NCBI GenBank assembly: GCA_030433135.1
Contig: JAUILF010000017.1
Coordinates: 1 to 33,029, forward strand
Origin: Bacteroidia bacterium
Lineage (GTDB): Bacteria; Bacteroidota; Bacteroidia; Chitinophagales; Saprospiraceae
Reading direction: 5' to 3'
Length of the DNA: 33,029 bases
Under the pieces are notes generated by a model, which was not told the DNA's origin, ran no database searches, and was given only the letters and a program-made list of their open reading frames with translations. This document shows positions 1-8,945 of the stretch, one piece after another (positions within the stretch are counted from its first letter, which is position 1; the number at the start of each line of letters is the position of its first letter). The translations under genes were made by a program, and so were the position numbers.

Positions 1-1
1 T

Positions 2-934
2 CTGATCACTCAACTGCAGGCATTGCAACTCAATGTTCATTTCACAGTAGAGCAACAAGGCCGAAAAACGGCTGACTATATGCTGCAGTTTAATGGCACC
101 GGTGGCATTTGGCGAAAGTCTACCATTGTCGATGCCGGTGGCTGGGAGGATGATACACTTACCGAAGATCTTGATCTCAGTATGAGGGCACAATTGAGAG
201 GTTGGAAGATCGCCTACCTGGAACAAGTGGGATCTCCGGCCGAACTACCTGCTGAGATGTATGGCTTCAAGTCACAACAATATCGGTGGATGAAAGGTGG
301 AGCAGAGACAGCCAAGAAGATTATTCCGGCTATCTGGAGGTCTGGAATTCCTTTCAATACCAAGGTACAGGGAACCCTTCACTTGCTGGGCAGTACTATT
401 TTCGTTTTTGTATTTATCCTGGGAGTATTGAGTGTACCCTTACTCCTCGCACTAAATGCACTGCACATCAACTCACATGTATTTAGTGCCTTTATCGTTG
501 GTACCCTGGCCATTATCGTGGTCTATTACGCGGCCAATGTGAACAATCCCTACACCACGCGTGGGGGTTCCCTGCTGAAAAACATCATCAAGTTCCTGTT
601 TCTCTTTCCGATGTTTCTGGCGATGTCCATGGGTTTGTCACTACACAATTCCATAGCTGTTCTACAAGGTTATGCAGGTCGCCGATCTGCTTTTATCAGG
701 ACACCCAAATTTAACATCCGAACCCTCGCAGACACCCTCAAACACAAAAAGTACTTGCGCGCCAAACTCAATTGGACCACTATCTTTGAAGGGATACTGT
801 GTTTGTACTTCATCTTTGCGATCTTCCTCGGTCTTCGCATCAATGATCACTCATTTATTATATTTCATATCCTATTGGTGATAGGGTATGGATCTATATT
901 CTTTTATTCGTTGAAGCATCTCACATACAAGTAA
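2..934 (+). CDS. Glycosyltransferase family 2, 3' part (5' end outside window)
   Basis: This is the C-terminal part of a processive, membrane-bound family 2 glycosyltransferase. The reading frame is open from base 2, so the true start lies upstream of the window. Visible catalytic features are the acceptor-side TEDLDLSMRAQLRGW segment (the TED motif) and a QQYRW motif (the QxxRW signature of cellulose synthase/hyaluronan synthase-like enzymes), followed by KGGAE. Four or five hydrophobic segments follow, consistent with a membrane pore that extrudes polymer or anchors the enzyme. The next gene, a GT-C transferase, starts 6 bases after the stop, so the two are probably co-transcribed and may act on the same surface glycan or lipid. 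The substrate cannot be read from sequence. The family assignment is firm. Confidence 0.9.
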   Translation: MITQLQALQLNVHFTVEQQGRKTADYMLQFNGTGGIWRKSTIVDAGGWEDDTLTEDLDLSMRAQLRGWKIAYLEQVGSPAELPAEMYGFKSQQYRWMKGGAETAKKIIPAIWRSGIPFNTKVQGTLHLLGSTIFVFVFILGVLSVPLLLALNALHINSHVFSAFIVGTLAIIVVYYAANVNNPYTTRGGSLLKNIIKFLFLFPMFLAMSMGLSLHNSIAVLQGYAGRRSAFIRTPKFNIRTLADTLKHKKYLRAKLNWTTIFEGILCLYFIFAIFLGLRINDHSFIIFHILLVIGYGSIFFYSLKHLTYK

Positions 935-940
935 TTTGTC

Positions 941-2299
941 TTGAAGTTCTTAGTAGCCTTGTGTTGGGTCATTCTGATAGCCTTATTGGGATATCTGCCC
1001 CGGCAAGGTGATGTCCTGTGGATCATTGGTTGTTATGTCCCCTTATTCGGTCTCTATATCGGTACCTATCGCTATTTTAAGGAGCATCACGACTTGTTGT
1101 TTTTTGTCTTCCTGTCTATAGGGCTCAGATGTATGCTGATATTTGCCTTCCCTAATTTATCGGATGATATCTACCGGTTTGTCTGGGACGGAATGCTTAT
1201 CAACGATGGTGTAAACCCCTATCTGTATACACCAACCGAGTATCTTGAGCTACATGGTAATGGGGTTTCCAAATACACGGATCTCTATCCACACCTCAAC
1301 TCAAAGGATTACTACTCGGTATATCCACCTGTTTGTCAATTGGTTTTCAGCATGTCCACCTGGCTGTTTCAGAGTCACCTGTTCTGGGCGACGGTAGTGA
1401 TGAAAGTACTGTTTGTGGTTGCAGAGACTTTGACCATATACTTCCTGCTCAAGTTAACCCAAATGACAGGTATCAATCAACAGCGTGTACTCCTGTATGC
1501 ATTAAATCCTTTGATCATCATCGAGCTCACCGGCAACCTCCACTACGAAGCCTTTATGATCCTCTTTCTGGTGTTGGCGTTGTGGTCATTTTTGAGAAAG
1601 AGATTTAAGTTCTTTGGCATTTTCATGGCTCTTTCTGTTGCAGCTAAACTACTGACCCTCATATTCCTACCTTTCTTTCTCAGAAGAGCCCGTACCAATG
1701 ATCTTTTGCGCTTTTTCGCGGTGATGGGTGGTACCTTGTTTGCCCTGTTCTATCCGTTTCTGGGATGGCAGCTGGCGGGTCACCTGTGGCAAAGTATCAA
1801 TCTATACTTTCAAAAATTCGAGTTTAATGCCAGTATATACTACCTGGTGAGGTGGGTTGGATACCAGATCAAGGGGTACAACATCATCGAGACGGCCGGT
1901 CCGATTTTGCAGGTAACTACTTTTTTAATCATTCTGATTCTCGCTTTTACCGAAAAGCGCAAGAGTTTTAAGAACCTGTTTGAAAAGATGTTACTGGCTA
2001 TCACTTGTTATCTGTTTCTGGCCACGACCGTTCATCCCTGGTATCTGGCCATGCCGGTTATGTTTACCGTGTTCACCTATTTTCGTTATCCGATTTTCTG
2101 GTCAGCACTAATATGTCTCACCTATGTCAACTATTCTTACTCGCCCTACCATGAAAACCTATGGGTAGTTGCGCTAGAGTATTCCATAGTATTTCTCCTA
2201 TTCCTCATCGAAGTTGTCCGATTGCCACTGGCCAGTATTTTTGTAGGCAGAACCAGATTTATCTGGGATTGGCTGCGGCCCGGAGGTAGAGGTGAGTAA
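941..2299 (+). CDS. GT-C fold membrane glycosyltransferase (mannosyltransferase/GT87-like)
   Basis: A polytopic protein of 452 residues with about ten or more hydrophobic helices. Near residue 75 it carries the loop DDIYRFVWDGML...GVNPY, the acidic first-loop signature of GT-C enzymes that use polyprenyl-phosphate sugars (compare bacterial alpha-mannosyltransferases and DUF2029/GT87). A later segment (TTVHPWYL) is also typical of this group. The start used is TTG, 6 bases after the stop of the upstream glycosyltransferase. No in-frame ATG precedes the first membrane helix, so TTG is the most sensible choice. The pairing suggests assembly of a mannose-containing lipid or surface polymer, which is inference. 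The donor and acceptor are unknown. Confidence 0.8.
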   Translation: MKFLVALCWVILIALLGYLPRQGDVLWIIGCYVPLFGLYIGTYRYFKEHHDLLFFVFLSIGLRCMLIFAFPNLSDDIYRFVWDGMLINDGVNPYLYTPTEYLELHGNGVSKYTDLYPHLNSKDYYSVYPPVCQLVFSMSTWLFQSHLFWATVVMKVLFVVAETLTIYFLLKLTQMTGINQQRVLLYALNPLIIIELTGNLHYEAFMILFLVLALWSFLRKRFKFFGIFMALSVAAKLLTLIFLPFFLRRARTNDLLRFFAVMGGTLFALFYPFLGWQLAGHLWQSINLYFQKFEFNASIYYLVRWVGYQIKGYNIIETAGPILQVTTFLIILILAFTEKRKSFKNLFEKMLLAITCYLFLATTVHPWYLAMPVMFTVFTYFRYPIFWSALICLTYVNYSYSPYHENLWVVALEYSIVFLLFLIEVVRLPLASIFVGRTRFIWDWLRPGGRGE

Positions 2300-2304
2300 C
2301 GCCC

Positions 2305-2340
2305 AAAAAAAATGTGCTGCCCGAAAATCAGACAGCACAT
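2305..2340 (-). terminator. Intrinsic terminator of the gldKLMN operon
   Basis: Perfect 8-base arms ATGTGCTG (2312-2319) and CAGCACAT (2333-2340) enclose a 13-base loop. On the minus strand the stem is followed directly by a run of eight T (plus-strand A at 2305-2312). It lies about 40 bases past the gldN stop. On the plus strand no T-run follows, so it serves mainly the minus-strand operon. Confidence 0.85.
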
Positions 2341-2380
2341 CATTCAGAATATTTTAATTCTACCGGTTCGTACTAAATAT

Positions 2381-3274
2381 CTAGTAACTCCAGAGATCGT
2401 GTTCAAAATTGAATATAGATGCCTTGATCTTTTCTGATTCAAGCAATCGCTGAATACCGCTATAAAGATCATCACCCTGTAGCGAAGGATAATCCTGGAG
2501 TCTGTTGTCATCGACATTAGACTCTTTGTAGATATAGCTTGAAAATGGACGCATCTCGAAAAAGTCCTCCCAGGACAATGGATTAGCATCGTTTCCGGGG
2601 ATGTACACTTTATGACGTGCAAGGTATTCCCGCGAATCCGGATAATAGATCCAAAACATGGGTTGTTCAAACAGGAAGTCACCGGTATTCTCGTCATAAA
2701 CATCCCTTACAGGTGCTATCCCCAGAATCCTAACCTTCATCGTTGAACTTTCCTCGTCAAAAAACCAGATCTCCTTGATCCTGAAACGTTTGATATCTGC
2801 GAAATTGATCTCGTTTTGTACGATAGTCATTTCATCCTCATACGTATCAGGATTGGTTACAAATGTGGTATCAATACTAAATAGCAATCCATTGAGGTCC
2901 TCGCTGGACATTGGAGTGGTAAAGTCTTCTGTGGCATACGGTGTCAATTCACCTCCTTCCACAGCATCTACCATGATCTCAAAAAACGGAGCTTCGGGAT
3001 AGGCAAAGGGCCGGTTTTGCTTTTCGCGAATATCCAACACTCTCCATATCCTTTTTTCCCAGAACAGATCGGCTTCCCTGATGGGTTCATAAGGGAGGAC
3101 CATTCGTTCCTTCATGATCCGTTTTTCCACGATATCATCCAAAGGAGTAATCATTACTTCTTCAACCTCCGCAGGCTCTGAAGATTCCGTCACAATTTCC
3201 TCTGCAATCTGAGCCATGCCCATCTGAGCAACACCCAGTACGAAGAGAAGAAGAAAATACTTTACCGCTTTCAT
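2381..3274 (-). CDS. gldN: Type IX secretion / gliding motility protein GldN (PorN)
   Basis: A protein of 297 residues with an N-terminal signal peptide (KYFLLLFVLGVAQMGMAQ), then the mature domain characteristic of GldN/PorN: a 'MITPLDDIVEKRIMKERMVLPYEPIREADLFWEKRIWRVLDIREKQNRPF' type opening whose core residues I see at about 40-90, and a C-terminal region including WIYYPDSREYLA. In the known system GldN is periplasmic, binds GldK, and forms the large ring under the outer membrane. It is last in the cluster, 13 bases after gldM, and is followed by a strong terminator. Length and gene order match the family. The call is firm. Confidence 0.95.
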   Translation of the reverse strand: MKAVKYFLLLFVLGVAQMGMAQIAEEIVTESSEPAEVEEVMITPLDDIVEKRIMKERMVLPYEPIREADLFWEKRIWRVLDIREKQNRPFAYPEAPFFEIMVDAVEGGELTPYATEDFTTPMSSEDLNGLLFSIDTTFVTNPDTYEDEMTIVQNEINFADIKRFRIKEIWFFDEESSTMKVRILGIAPVRDVYDENTGDFLFEQPMFWIYYPDSREYLARHKVYIPGNDANPLSWEDFFEMRPFSSYIYKESNVDDNRLQDYPSLQGDDLYSGIQRLLESEKIKASIFNFEHDLWSY

Positions 3275-3287
3275 GCTATTAGAATTA

Positions 3288-4877
3288 TTAGTTTACCTTA
3301 AATACGGCCGATGGCAATGTTCGAGAGGCTACATCTCCCGGACAGTCACATTTAATATTATCAAATACGTAGATATCTCCAGGCTTGGCCTTTGAGATCA
3401 AATCTTTAGAGGTAGAGTCAAACTTACCTCCCTTGTTGGTATTCATGATTGGATCTTCTCTTTTGGCTGATCGGATCAGCTGAAATCCTTTAATAGAACA
3501 CCTGGCATCGAAATCAAAGTTTTCGAGGGTAGGTATCAGAGCCTGTTGAGCTCTCAACTCACCATTACCAATAGATCCACCTTTCTTACCACTCAATGTT
3601 GGTACCGGATCAGGAATTCGTTTTACACGGAAATCCTTGGATACACTCACACCTGGAGCGCTTACATTAATTTTCGCAAATTCATTCACTCTGGTCTGCC
3701 TGGTCACGTTTACCATATAGGTACCGTCGCTGTTACGCTTGATGGTACCACCTCCGGCACCACTCATGTTTACCTGCAGATTGTTACTGGATACACCAGC
3801 TGCAGAAACCTCTACCGGGTTATCCACACCAATATAGAATACGTTCATCTTGGTGGCAGATACAGAAACCGATCGCTCACCTACCTCAAACTCAAACGTT
3901 CGGGTATAGGTTTCAGACTCACCGGTCACCGGATTGGTTACTGTAATATCAGCATTGTAAGTTTTTACACCCACACCGTTAGCTGGAGTTGACCATTTAG
4001 CTACTCCTTCCTCATTGACTGACAATGGAGTACCGTTTACACGAATACTTACTCCTGTGTTTGAGGAAGATCCGGCTGATGCACTGAGGAATACTTCAGT
4101 TTCGTAAGTCTCTCCATTGATCACATAAGATCTTCTGGGAGAAGAAACCACAGTATACTTGTCAAAAACAACATCCTCACCCCCGACTTTACCCATCAGG
4201 TAGTTGAGTACCTTGGATTCGGTGGATTTGGCGTCGTTAATAAACTTGCTGAAGATGGGGAGTGTCGCAGCCAGGGGCATTTGACGGAAATTAAAGGCTT
4301 CCCATGAGTTAACATGCTTCTTTTTATTCTTTCGCCATGTCTCATCGTCTATTACTAAAGCCATATCCCTTTCAAACACTTCGCGGTCTTCTTCATCTAT
4401 CAACTCCAAAAACTTAGCACGATATTCTTCGATCTTGGTCTTGAGTTCCTGACCTCTGCCTTCATCTACCAGAAGACGAGTCGTCACGTCTTTGTTTTTC
4501 TTGCCTTTCAGCTCTTTTACACCCTGGTATTCAACGTAATCACCATCATCAACCTGGCCATTTCTATTTCCGGCATCATCGATCATCAGATCTACCATAC
4601 CTTCGATGTAACTTGTAAGTTCGTCACTATATTGCTGGGCAGGGTCCACCCTCTCAGCATATACTTCCAATTCTTTCTTCTTTTTAGCGCGCTCCTTGAT
4701 GACTTCGGGTAGCTTACTGTTTGATTCATCCAACGCAGAGTTGGATGCAGTAAGGCCTGAGTCTACCACTTTAAAAGCATTGAAAATTTCTGCTGAAACG
4801 TTCAGTGCAAGCAAGGCGGTAAGCACCAGATACATGATGTTGATCATCAACTGACGCGGCTCCTTGGGAATTGCCAT
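3288..4877 (-). CDS. gldM: Type IX secretion / gliding motor protein GldM (PorM)
   Basis: A protein of 529 residues with one N-terminal transmembrane helix (about residues 10-30, MINIMYLVLTALLALNVSAE) and a long periplasmic part: a helical region to about residue 220, then three Ig-like or beta-rich domains to the C-terminus. Known role: GldM crosses the inner membrane with GldL and transmits proton-motive force to the outer-membrane GldKN ring. An arginine (R8) precedes the helix, in the position of the functionally important R9 of Flavobacterium johnsoniae GldM. Length and architecture are normal. It lies between gldL (47 bases upstream) and gldN (13 bases downstream), so it is co-transcribed with them. 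Confidence 0.96.
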   Translation of the reverse strand: MAIPKEPRQLMINIMYLVLTALLALNVSAEIFNAFKVVDSGLTASNSALDESNSKLPEVIKERAKKKKELEVYAERVDPAQQYSDELTSYIEGMVDLMIDDAGNRNGQVDDGDYVEYQGVKELKGKKNKDVTTRLLVDEGRGQELKTKIEEYRAKFLELIDEEDREVFERDMALVIDDETWRKNKKKHVNSWEAFNFRQMPLAATLPIFSKFINDAKSTESKVLNYLMGKVGGEDVVFDKYTVVSSPRRSYVINGETYETEVFLSASAGSSSNTGVSIRVNGTPLSVNEEGVAKWSTPANGVGVKTYNADITVTNPVTGESETYTRTFEFEVGERSVSVSATKMNVFYIGVDNPVEVSAAGVSSNNLQVNMSGAGGGTIKRNSDGTYMVNVTRQTRVNEFAKINVSAPGVSVSKDFRVKRIPDPVPTLSGKKGGSIGNGELRAQQALIPTLENFDFDARCSIKGFQLIRSAKREDPIMNTNKGGKFDSTSKDLISKAKPGDIYVFDNIKCDCPGDVASRTLPSAVFKVN

Positions 4878-4924
4878 ATTTCTCTTCTTTAGTTAGTTCA
4901 CTAATTAATTAACACATTATTCAC

Positions 4925-5524
4925 TTACGCCTGACGTCCAACAGGATTACTCATAGCATGCAGCATATTTCCATACACTGTGTTCAGAGATCCGAGGTTG
5001 CGGTTGAGTGCAGTAATGTGATCGCGATACTCCTTGGTATCATCTACCGTGTCTGACAATTCAGCCATTGCTTCGTTCAACTTGTTGTAGAAGTTGTTCA
5101 TGGTCTTAACCTGCTGTGCAGTTGAAGAGAAATCTACTTCCTGCAAAGCCTTGAGTGAACCCAGGTTTTTCGACATACCCCGGAGTTCGTCCAACATACC
5201 ATTTAATTGAGCTTCTACTTTTTCTCCATCCAGCTGCTTAACGCTGGCGGAGCCATTAGTAGCCAATCCACCCACAGGGCTCACTTTGGATTGATAATCA
5301 CCGAGTCCTGGGTATAGTTTATCCCAGTAGTAGTCCTTTTCAGGGGGTAATAATCCCAGGATCAAAAAGAGGATAGCTTCAGTCACCAAACCGATAGTGA
5401 TAGCTATTCCACCCCAGGGTTCACTGTTAATTTTACCCAGGGCACCTATCATTACCAATGAGGCACCGACCCCAATGATGAGATTTTTCAGGTACTTAAA
5501 CCAGTTATTCTTGTAAAAAGCCAT
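4925..5524 (-). CDS. gldL: Type IX secretion / gliding motor protein GldL (PorL)
   Basis: A protein of 199 residues with two N-terminal transmembrane helices (about residues 12-31 and 38-58) and a cytoplasmic C-terminal half predicted to be helical (about 90-190), including a coiled-coil-like stretch. The second helix carries a glutamate at residue 49 (GLVTEAILFLI), the same number as the essential proton-pathway glutamate of F. johnsoniae GldL, so the motor looks functional. GldL pentamers surround a GldM dimer in the known structure. The start ATG at 5524 is directly preceded by a 15-base palindrome. It is separated from gldK by an unusually long 189-base spacer. Confidence 0.95.
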   Translation of the reverse strand: MAFYKNNWFKYLKNLIIGVGASLVMIGALGKINSEPWGGIAITIGLVTEAILFLILGLLPPEKDYYWDKLYPGLGDYQSKVSPVGGLATNGSASVKQLDGEKVEAQLNGMLDELRGMSKNLGSLKALQEVDFSSTAQQVKTMNNFYNKLNEAMAELSDTVDDTKEYRDHITALNRNLGSLNTVYGNMLHAMSNPVGRQA

Positions 5525-5526
5525 TG

Positions 5527-5541
5527 TAAAAACCGTTTTTA
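5527..5541. repeat. Perfect palindrome next to gldL start
   Basis: TAAAAAC, C, GTTTTTA forms a perfect 7-base inverted repeat with a single central base, ending 2 bases before the gldL start codon and covering its ribosome-binding region. It could be a translational control element or chance in AT-rich DNA. No experimental support. Confidence 0.4.
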
Positions 5542-5677
5542 AAGATTAATGAAATAAAGAAAACCAATATCTATTACGTAAATAGTATTCAACTTAGTGT
5601 TTTGAACGGGAAGGTTTTCTTTGGTTGAGGCAGTCATAAAACCTCACAACCGGTTTGATCGAGATCTGGTGTTATAT

Positions 5678-5696
5678 CACACTCATTCCGAGTGTG
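5678..5696. repeat. Hairpin after gldK stop, in gldK-gldL spacer
   Basis: CACACTC (5678-5684), loop ATTCC, GAGTGTG (5690-5696): a perfect 7-base stem located 18 bases past the gldK stop codon. No T-run follows on the minus strand, so it is not a classical terminator. It could be an mRNA-stabilising or processing hairpin that sets gldK dosage relative to gldLMN. Confidence 0.5.
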
Positions 5697-5713
5697 TATT
5701 TTAGTATTGTGGC

Positions 5714-6955
5714 TTACTTGAAGTCGTTGATTGAACGACCCTGGAATGGCAACACACATCGAAATCCTACGTAAGACTTTGTCGTATCCTGGAATTCCCA
5801 GTGACGAGTTCCTACCTGGAGGAAATACGCTATATCTTTCCATGATCCACCACGGATTACTTTTCTTTTATAAGACTCCGGATCGTCTTCCAGTGCATCG
5901 TACTGAACATCGGGGTTCATGTCGTGGACAAATGAGTAAGCATTCTCCACAAAAGCACTGCTGGTCCATTCTGCCACGTTACCTGCCATGTTGTAGAGAC
6001 CGTAATCGTTAGGGTAGTAAGCATCGGCCGCCACAGTGTATTGTCCACCATCTTCAGGATAGTTCCCACGTCCGGGTTTGAAGTTGGCCAACAGACATCC
6101 CTTGGCATTTCTCACATAGGGATCTCCCCAGGGATACATGGCATGCTCGTGTCCTCCTCGAGCTGCATACTCCCATTCGGTTTCGGTCGGTAATCTGAAC
6201 TCATCGCCAAATGAATTCTCCTTGGCGCCGTTCCACAACATACTTCTCCAGTTGCAAAAAGCTTTCGCCTGGCTCCAGTTTACACCAACCACCGGATAAT
6301 CATCATAGGCGGGGTGAGCAAAGTAGTTCTTGGCTATGGGATCATTGTAGGAATATGCAAAGTCCCGAATCCAGCATAAAGTATCCGGATATATATTTGT
6401 CTTTTCTTTTCTGATAAAGGAATTTCTAGGTGATCTTCCCCTGTCCTGAGCTGCAGCTTTCATATCAATCCATTCGTAATTGAACACCAACTGGCTCACG
6501 TCAATTTCCTTCCGGCCAGAAAGCCGATCATCACCCTGATAATACAGGTCCTCCAGCGTTTCGTCCTGATAGTCGAGCTCAAGCTCCCAATCAATCCGCT
6601 CATTGCCTAGTTCATCTGTGTAATAGTCACCCATGATCTCATGAGCCACAGAATCTCTCACCCAATGTACAAACTGACGATATTCGTTATTGGTTATTTC
6701 AGTTTCATCCATGTAAAACCCGTTAATGGAAATGGTCTTTGGTCGACGGATGTAATAACGGCTTACATCTTCGTCACCACTACCCAACTGGAAAGTACCT
6801 GACTTAATGTACACCATACCGAAGGGGACATCGGCAGACCATTTTGGTCTGTCTTGCACTCCAATCAAATCTCCCGTGTCTTTATTGCTTCCGCAAGAGG
6901 GCAGGAAGACCGAAAGCACCATTAAACTGAAGAAACACACAATTATTCTTTCCAT
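5714..6955 (-). CDS. gldK: Gliding motility / type IX secretion lipoprotein GldK (PorK)
   Basis: A protein of 413 residues with a lipoprotein signal (SVFLPSC, lipidated Cys21) followed by a formylglycine-generating-enzyme (FGE-sulfatase) fold. Fold hallmarks seen are FYMDETEITNNEYRQFV, PVVGVNWSQAKAFCNWR, FRLPTETEWEYAARGG, YGLYNMAGNVAEWTS, VIRGGSW and a terminal VGFRCVLPF. The paired catalytic cysteines that real FGE enzymes carry after RGGSW are absent (RGGSWKDIAYFLQ), as expected for the structural GldK branch. Known role: outer-membrane-attached ring with GldN. It is preceded by a good Bacteroidota promoter (6992-7022) with a short leader, so it probably heads its own transcript even though porP lies upstream in the same orientation. 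Confidence 0.95.
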   Translation of the reverse strand: MERIIVCFFSLMVLSVFLPSCGSNKDTGDLIGVQDRPKWSADVPFGMVYIKSGTFQLGSGDEDVSRYYIRRPKTISINGFYMDETEITNNEYRQFVHWVRDSVAHEIMGDYYTDELGNERIDWELELDYQDETLEDLYYQGDDRLSGRKEIDVSQLVFNYEWIDMKAAAQDRGRSPRNSFIRKEKTNIYPDTLCWIRDFAYSYNDPIAKNYFAHPAYDDYPVVGVNWSQAKAFCNWRSMLWNGAKENSFGDEFRLPTETEWEYAARGGHEHAMYPWGDPYVRNAKGCLLANFKPGRGNYPEDGGQYTVAADAYYPNDYGLYNMAGNVAEWTSSAFVENAYSFVHDMNPDVQYDALEDDPESYKRKVIRGGSWKDIAYFLQVGTRHWEFQDTTKSYVGFRCVLPFQGRSINDFK

Positions 6956-6991
6956 TACATTTACCGTTTGCAGCTACCTTTTGAGAATTTG

Positions 6992-7022
6992 TAAAGATAA
7001 TTTGATTCAACTAATATTCAAA
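6992..7022 (-). promoter_or_regulatory. Bacteroidota-type promoter for gldK operon
   Basis: On the minus strand, TTTG (7019-7022), exactly 19 bases, then TATCTTTA (6992-6999) matches the phylum consensus TTTG-N19-TAnnTTTG except for the last base. Transcription would start near 6985, giving a leader of about 30 bases before the gldK ATG at 6955. Found by eye, not tested. Confidence 0.65.
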
Positions 7023-7129
7023 CTATTGCTAATTTGACTTTTATGTGGGCTTCATACTGGTAGGCTAACGACAAGAACCTTGCCAATATTTTTTCAAATT
7101 TCAATTTTAAACCAGATATTTTTCCCACT

Positions 7130-8119
7130 CTAGTACCGCGGATTATAGATGATCCTTTCAGGCCTTCCCACACCAATAGGCTTGTTCAGGTTGTAATTTA
7201 ATACCACCTCGTGTGTGCCTTCACTAAAAGACCTCAATGAAGACAACGTAATGTCGTAAGCGTAGCTCACCGACAGCTTACTACTCACCCTGGCCCCCAG
7301 AAAAATAGCTACAGCATCGATGGTTTCAGCACTGTAGCCCCTGAATACCAACCCTGTATAGTACAGTTCACGAAACTCGGCCCTGGCAGATACATCGAGT
7401 TGCGTTTGCGTAAGATCCGATTTGGCAAATACCGCGGGATATAGGTCTACTGTTTCCGTCAGAGGCAGATAATACTCGGCAAAAGCATTTAATGTCCTCT
7501 TCAGCGAAAATGTGGTTTGCTCCTCATTGTTAAGGGTCACCTGATTGCCCATCACCTGATCCATGGCAATACCGGCCTCAAGAAAATCATTGGCAAAGTA
7601 GACACCAATGCTACCTGTAGGCCCCAGGCCCGAACCCTGGGTGCTGGATAAAATGGGATCGTTGTGGATAATGGTCGAGCCTTCATAAACTCCATCCGGA
7701 GTACGCAACAGACTACCATCCAACTTTTTTTGAACCAAGCCCGCACTAAGACCAAAGGAAAAAAGTCCAATATTGGTCTCCATTACATAATTGTAGGAAG
7801 CCATAAACCCCATCGATTCCTCGACCCCGATCGCGTCATGAAAAAACTGAAATCCAACACCACCATTAGCTATATATAAGGGCATATGGGCGGTGATGGT
7901 TTGTGATTTGGGGGCACCAGGAATACTCTCCCATTGAGACTTGATTGCTCCTGTAATACTCAAAGAAGCATCCATCCCTCCATATCCCGGATTAAATCGG
8001 TATTTGTCCAACATGGTCATGCTGTACTGCGCCAATTGCTGAGCATGTGTCTCACCAGACAGCACCCAGACTACCAGAGTCAGGATGACAAGAGAGTATG
8101 GAGTCCTGGATATGCTCAT
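7130..8119 (-). CDS. porP: PorP/SprF family type IX secretion outer-membrane protein
   Basis: A protein of 329 residues with a signal peptide (LVILTLVVWVLSGETHAQQ) and then the typical PorP/SprF opening: a QYSMTMLDKYRFNPGYGG segment, a TGAIKSQWESIPGAPKSQ segment, and alternating beta strands of an outer-membrane barrel to the end. In P. gingivalis porP heads the porPKLMN cluster and the order here is the same. The family binds or anchors the GldK ring and, for SprF, exports its adhesin partner. No adhesin gene (SprB-like) is present in the window, which favours the core PorP role over an SprF partner role. The family call is firm; the precise subtype is inferred from gene order. Confidence 0.9.
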   Translation of the reverse strand: MSISRTPYSLVILTLVVWVLSGETHAQQLAQYSMTMLDKYRFNPGYGGMDASLSITGAIKSQWESIPGAPKSQTITAHMPLYIANGGVGFQFFHDAIGVEESMGFMASYNYVMETNIGLFSFGLSAGLVQKKLDGSLLRTPDGVYEGSTIIHNDPILSSTQGSGLGPTGSIGVYFANDFLEAGIAMDQVMGNQVTLNNEEQTTFSLKRTLNAFAEYYLPLTETVDLYPAVFAKSDLTQTQLDVSARAEFRELYYTGLVFRGYSAETIDAVAIFLGARVSSKLSVSYAYDITLSSLRSFSEGTHEVVLNYNLNKPIGVGRPERIIYNPRY

Positions 8120-8177
8120 TCGTTTATCAATGATCGTTAATTATTCGCTCAATGTCAACACATTAACATACTGAAAA

Positions 8178-8942
8178 CTAGATGTTCAAAGTAAGGCCGT
8201 CATATGCCAGACTGTATCCGTCGGGCAAGGTTGGCTGTATATCCCCATGTTTCCCCATCTGATGGCTGACATGTGTGAAGTAAACCAGCCCTGCGTTGAG
8301 CCTTTTGCCCCACTCGATGGCCTGCTCCAGATTAAAATGAGAATGATGCTTCCGATGATGTAATGCGTTCAAAACCAACACTTCGCTGCCCCTAACTATG
8401 TCAACCGAACGGGGAGGCAGATCGTTTGCATCTGTAATATAAGTGAATCTGCCGAATCTGAAACCCAGTACCGATAACTTACCATGATAAACCGTAAAAG
8501 GCATAACCTCCACCTTTCCCAGGTAGAAAGGAATGTAGGGTTTGACTGGAATCAACTCAACTCTGGGCGCCCCGGGATACGCCTGCTCGGCAAAGATGTA
8601 AGAAAATCGATGCCTCACATCGGCAGCAGTGCGCTCGGTGGCATATACTCTGACCGGCTGTTTCTGTATATAATTAAATGGCCTAATATCATCCAGCCCA
8701 GCAATATGATCATTGTGCTCATGGGTCAGAAGTATTCCATCAAGTGTCCGGGCCTCAACTGACAACATTTGTTGGCGGAAGTCAGGCCCAACATCTATAG
8801 CGATATGAGTGTCCCCTTCCGACAAGTAGAGGCCACTGCGTAATCTTTTGTCATGCTGATCACCTGAAAGGCAGATCGCACATTCACAACCTATCACAGG
8901 TACCCCCTGTGAAGTTCCCGTACCGGTAAAGATGATTTTCAA
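8178..8942 (-). CDS. MBL-fold metallohydrolase, PhnP-like
   Basis: A protein of 254 residues with the metallo-beta-lactamase fold. It carries the THEHNDHIAG zinc motif (HxHxDH), a later histidine (VYHGKLS), the YITDAND aspartate and a C-terminal FTHVSHQMGKH. Near the N-terminus is GCECAIC, the cysteine loop seen in PhnP-type phosphoribosyl cyclic phosphodiesterases. Probable role: a cytoplasmic phosphodiesterase acting on a cyclic phosphate or nucleotide; the substrate is unknown because no phn genes are nearby. In Bacteroidota this family is common as a stand-alone housekeeping-type gene. It starts 3 bases after the upstream small gene, so the two are translated together. Confidence 0.88.
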   Translation of the reverse strand: MKIIFTGTGTSQGVPVIGCECAICLSGDQHDKRLRSGLYLSEGDTHIAIDVGPDFRQQMLSVEARTLDGILLTHEHNDHIAGLDDIRPFNYIQKQPVRVYATERTAADVRHRFSYIFAEQAYPGAPRVELIPVKPYIPFYLGKVEVMPFTVYHGKLSVLGFRFGRFTYITDANDLPPRSVDIVRGSEVLVLNALHHRKHHSHFNLEQAIEWGKRLNAGLVYFTHVSHQMGKHGDIQPTLPDGYSLAYDGLTLNI

Positions 8943-8945
8943 GAA

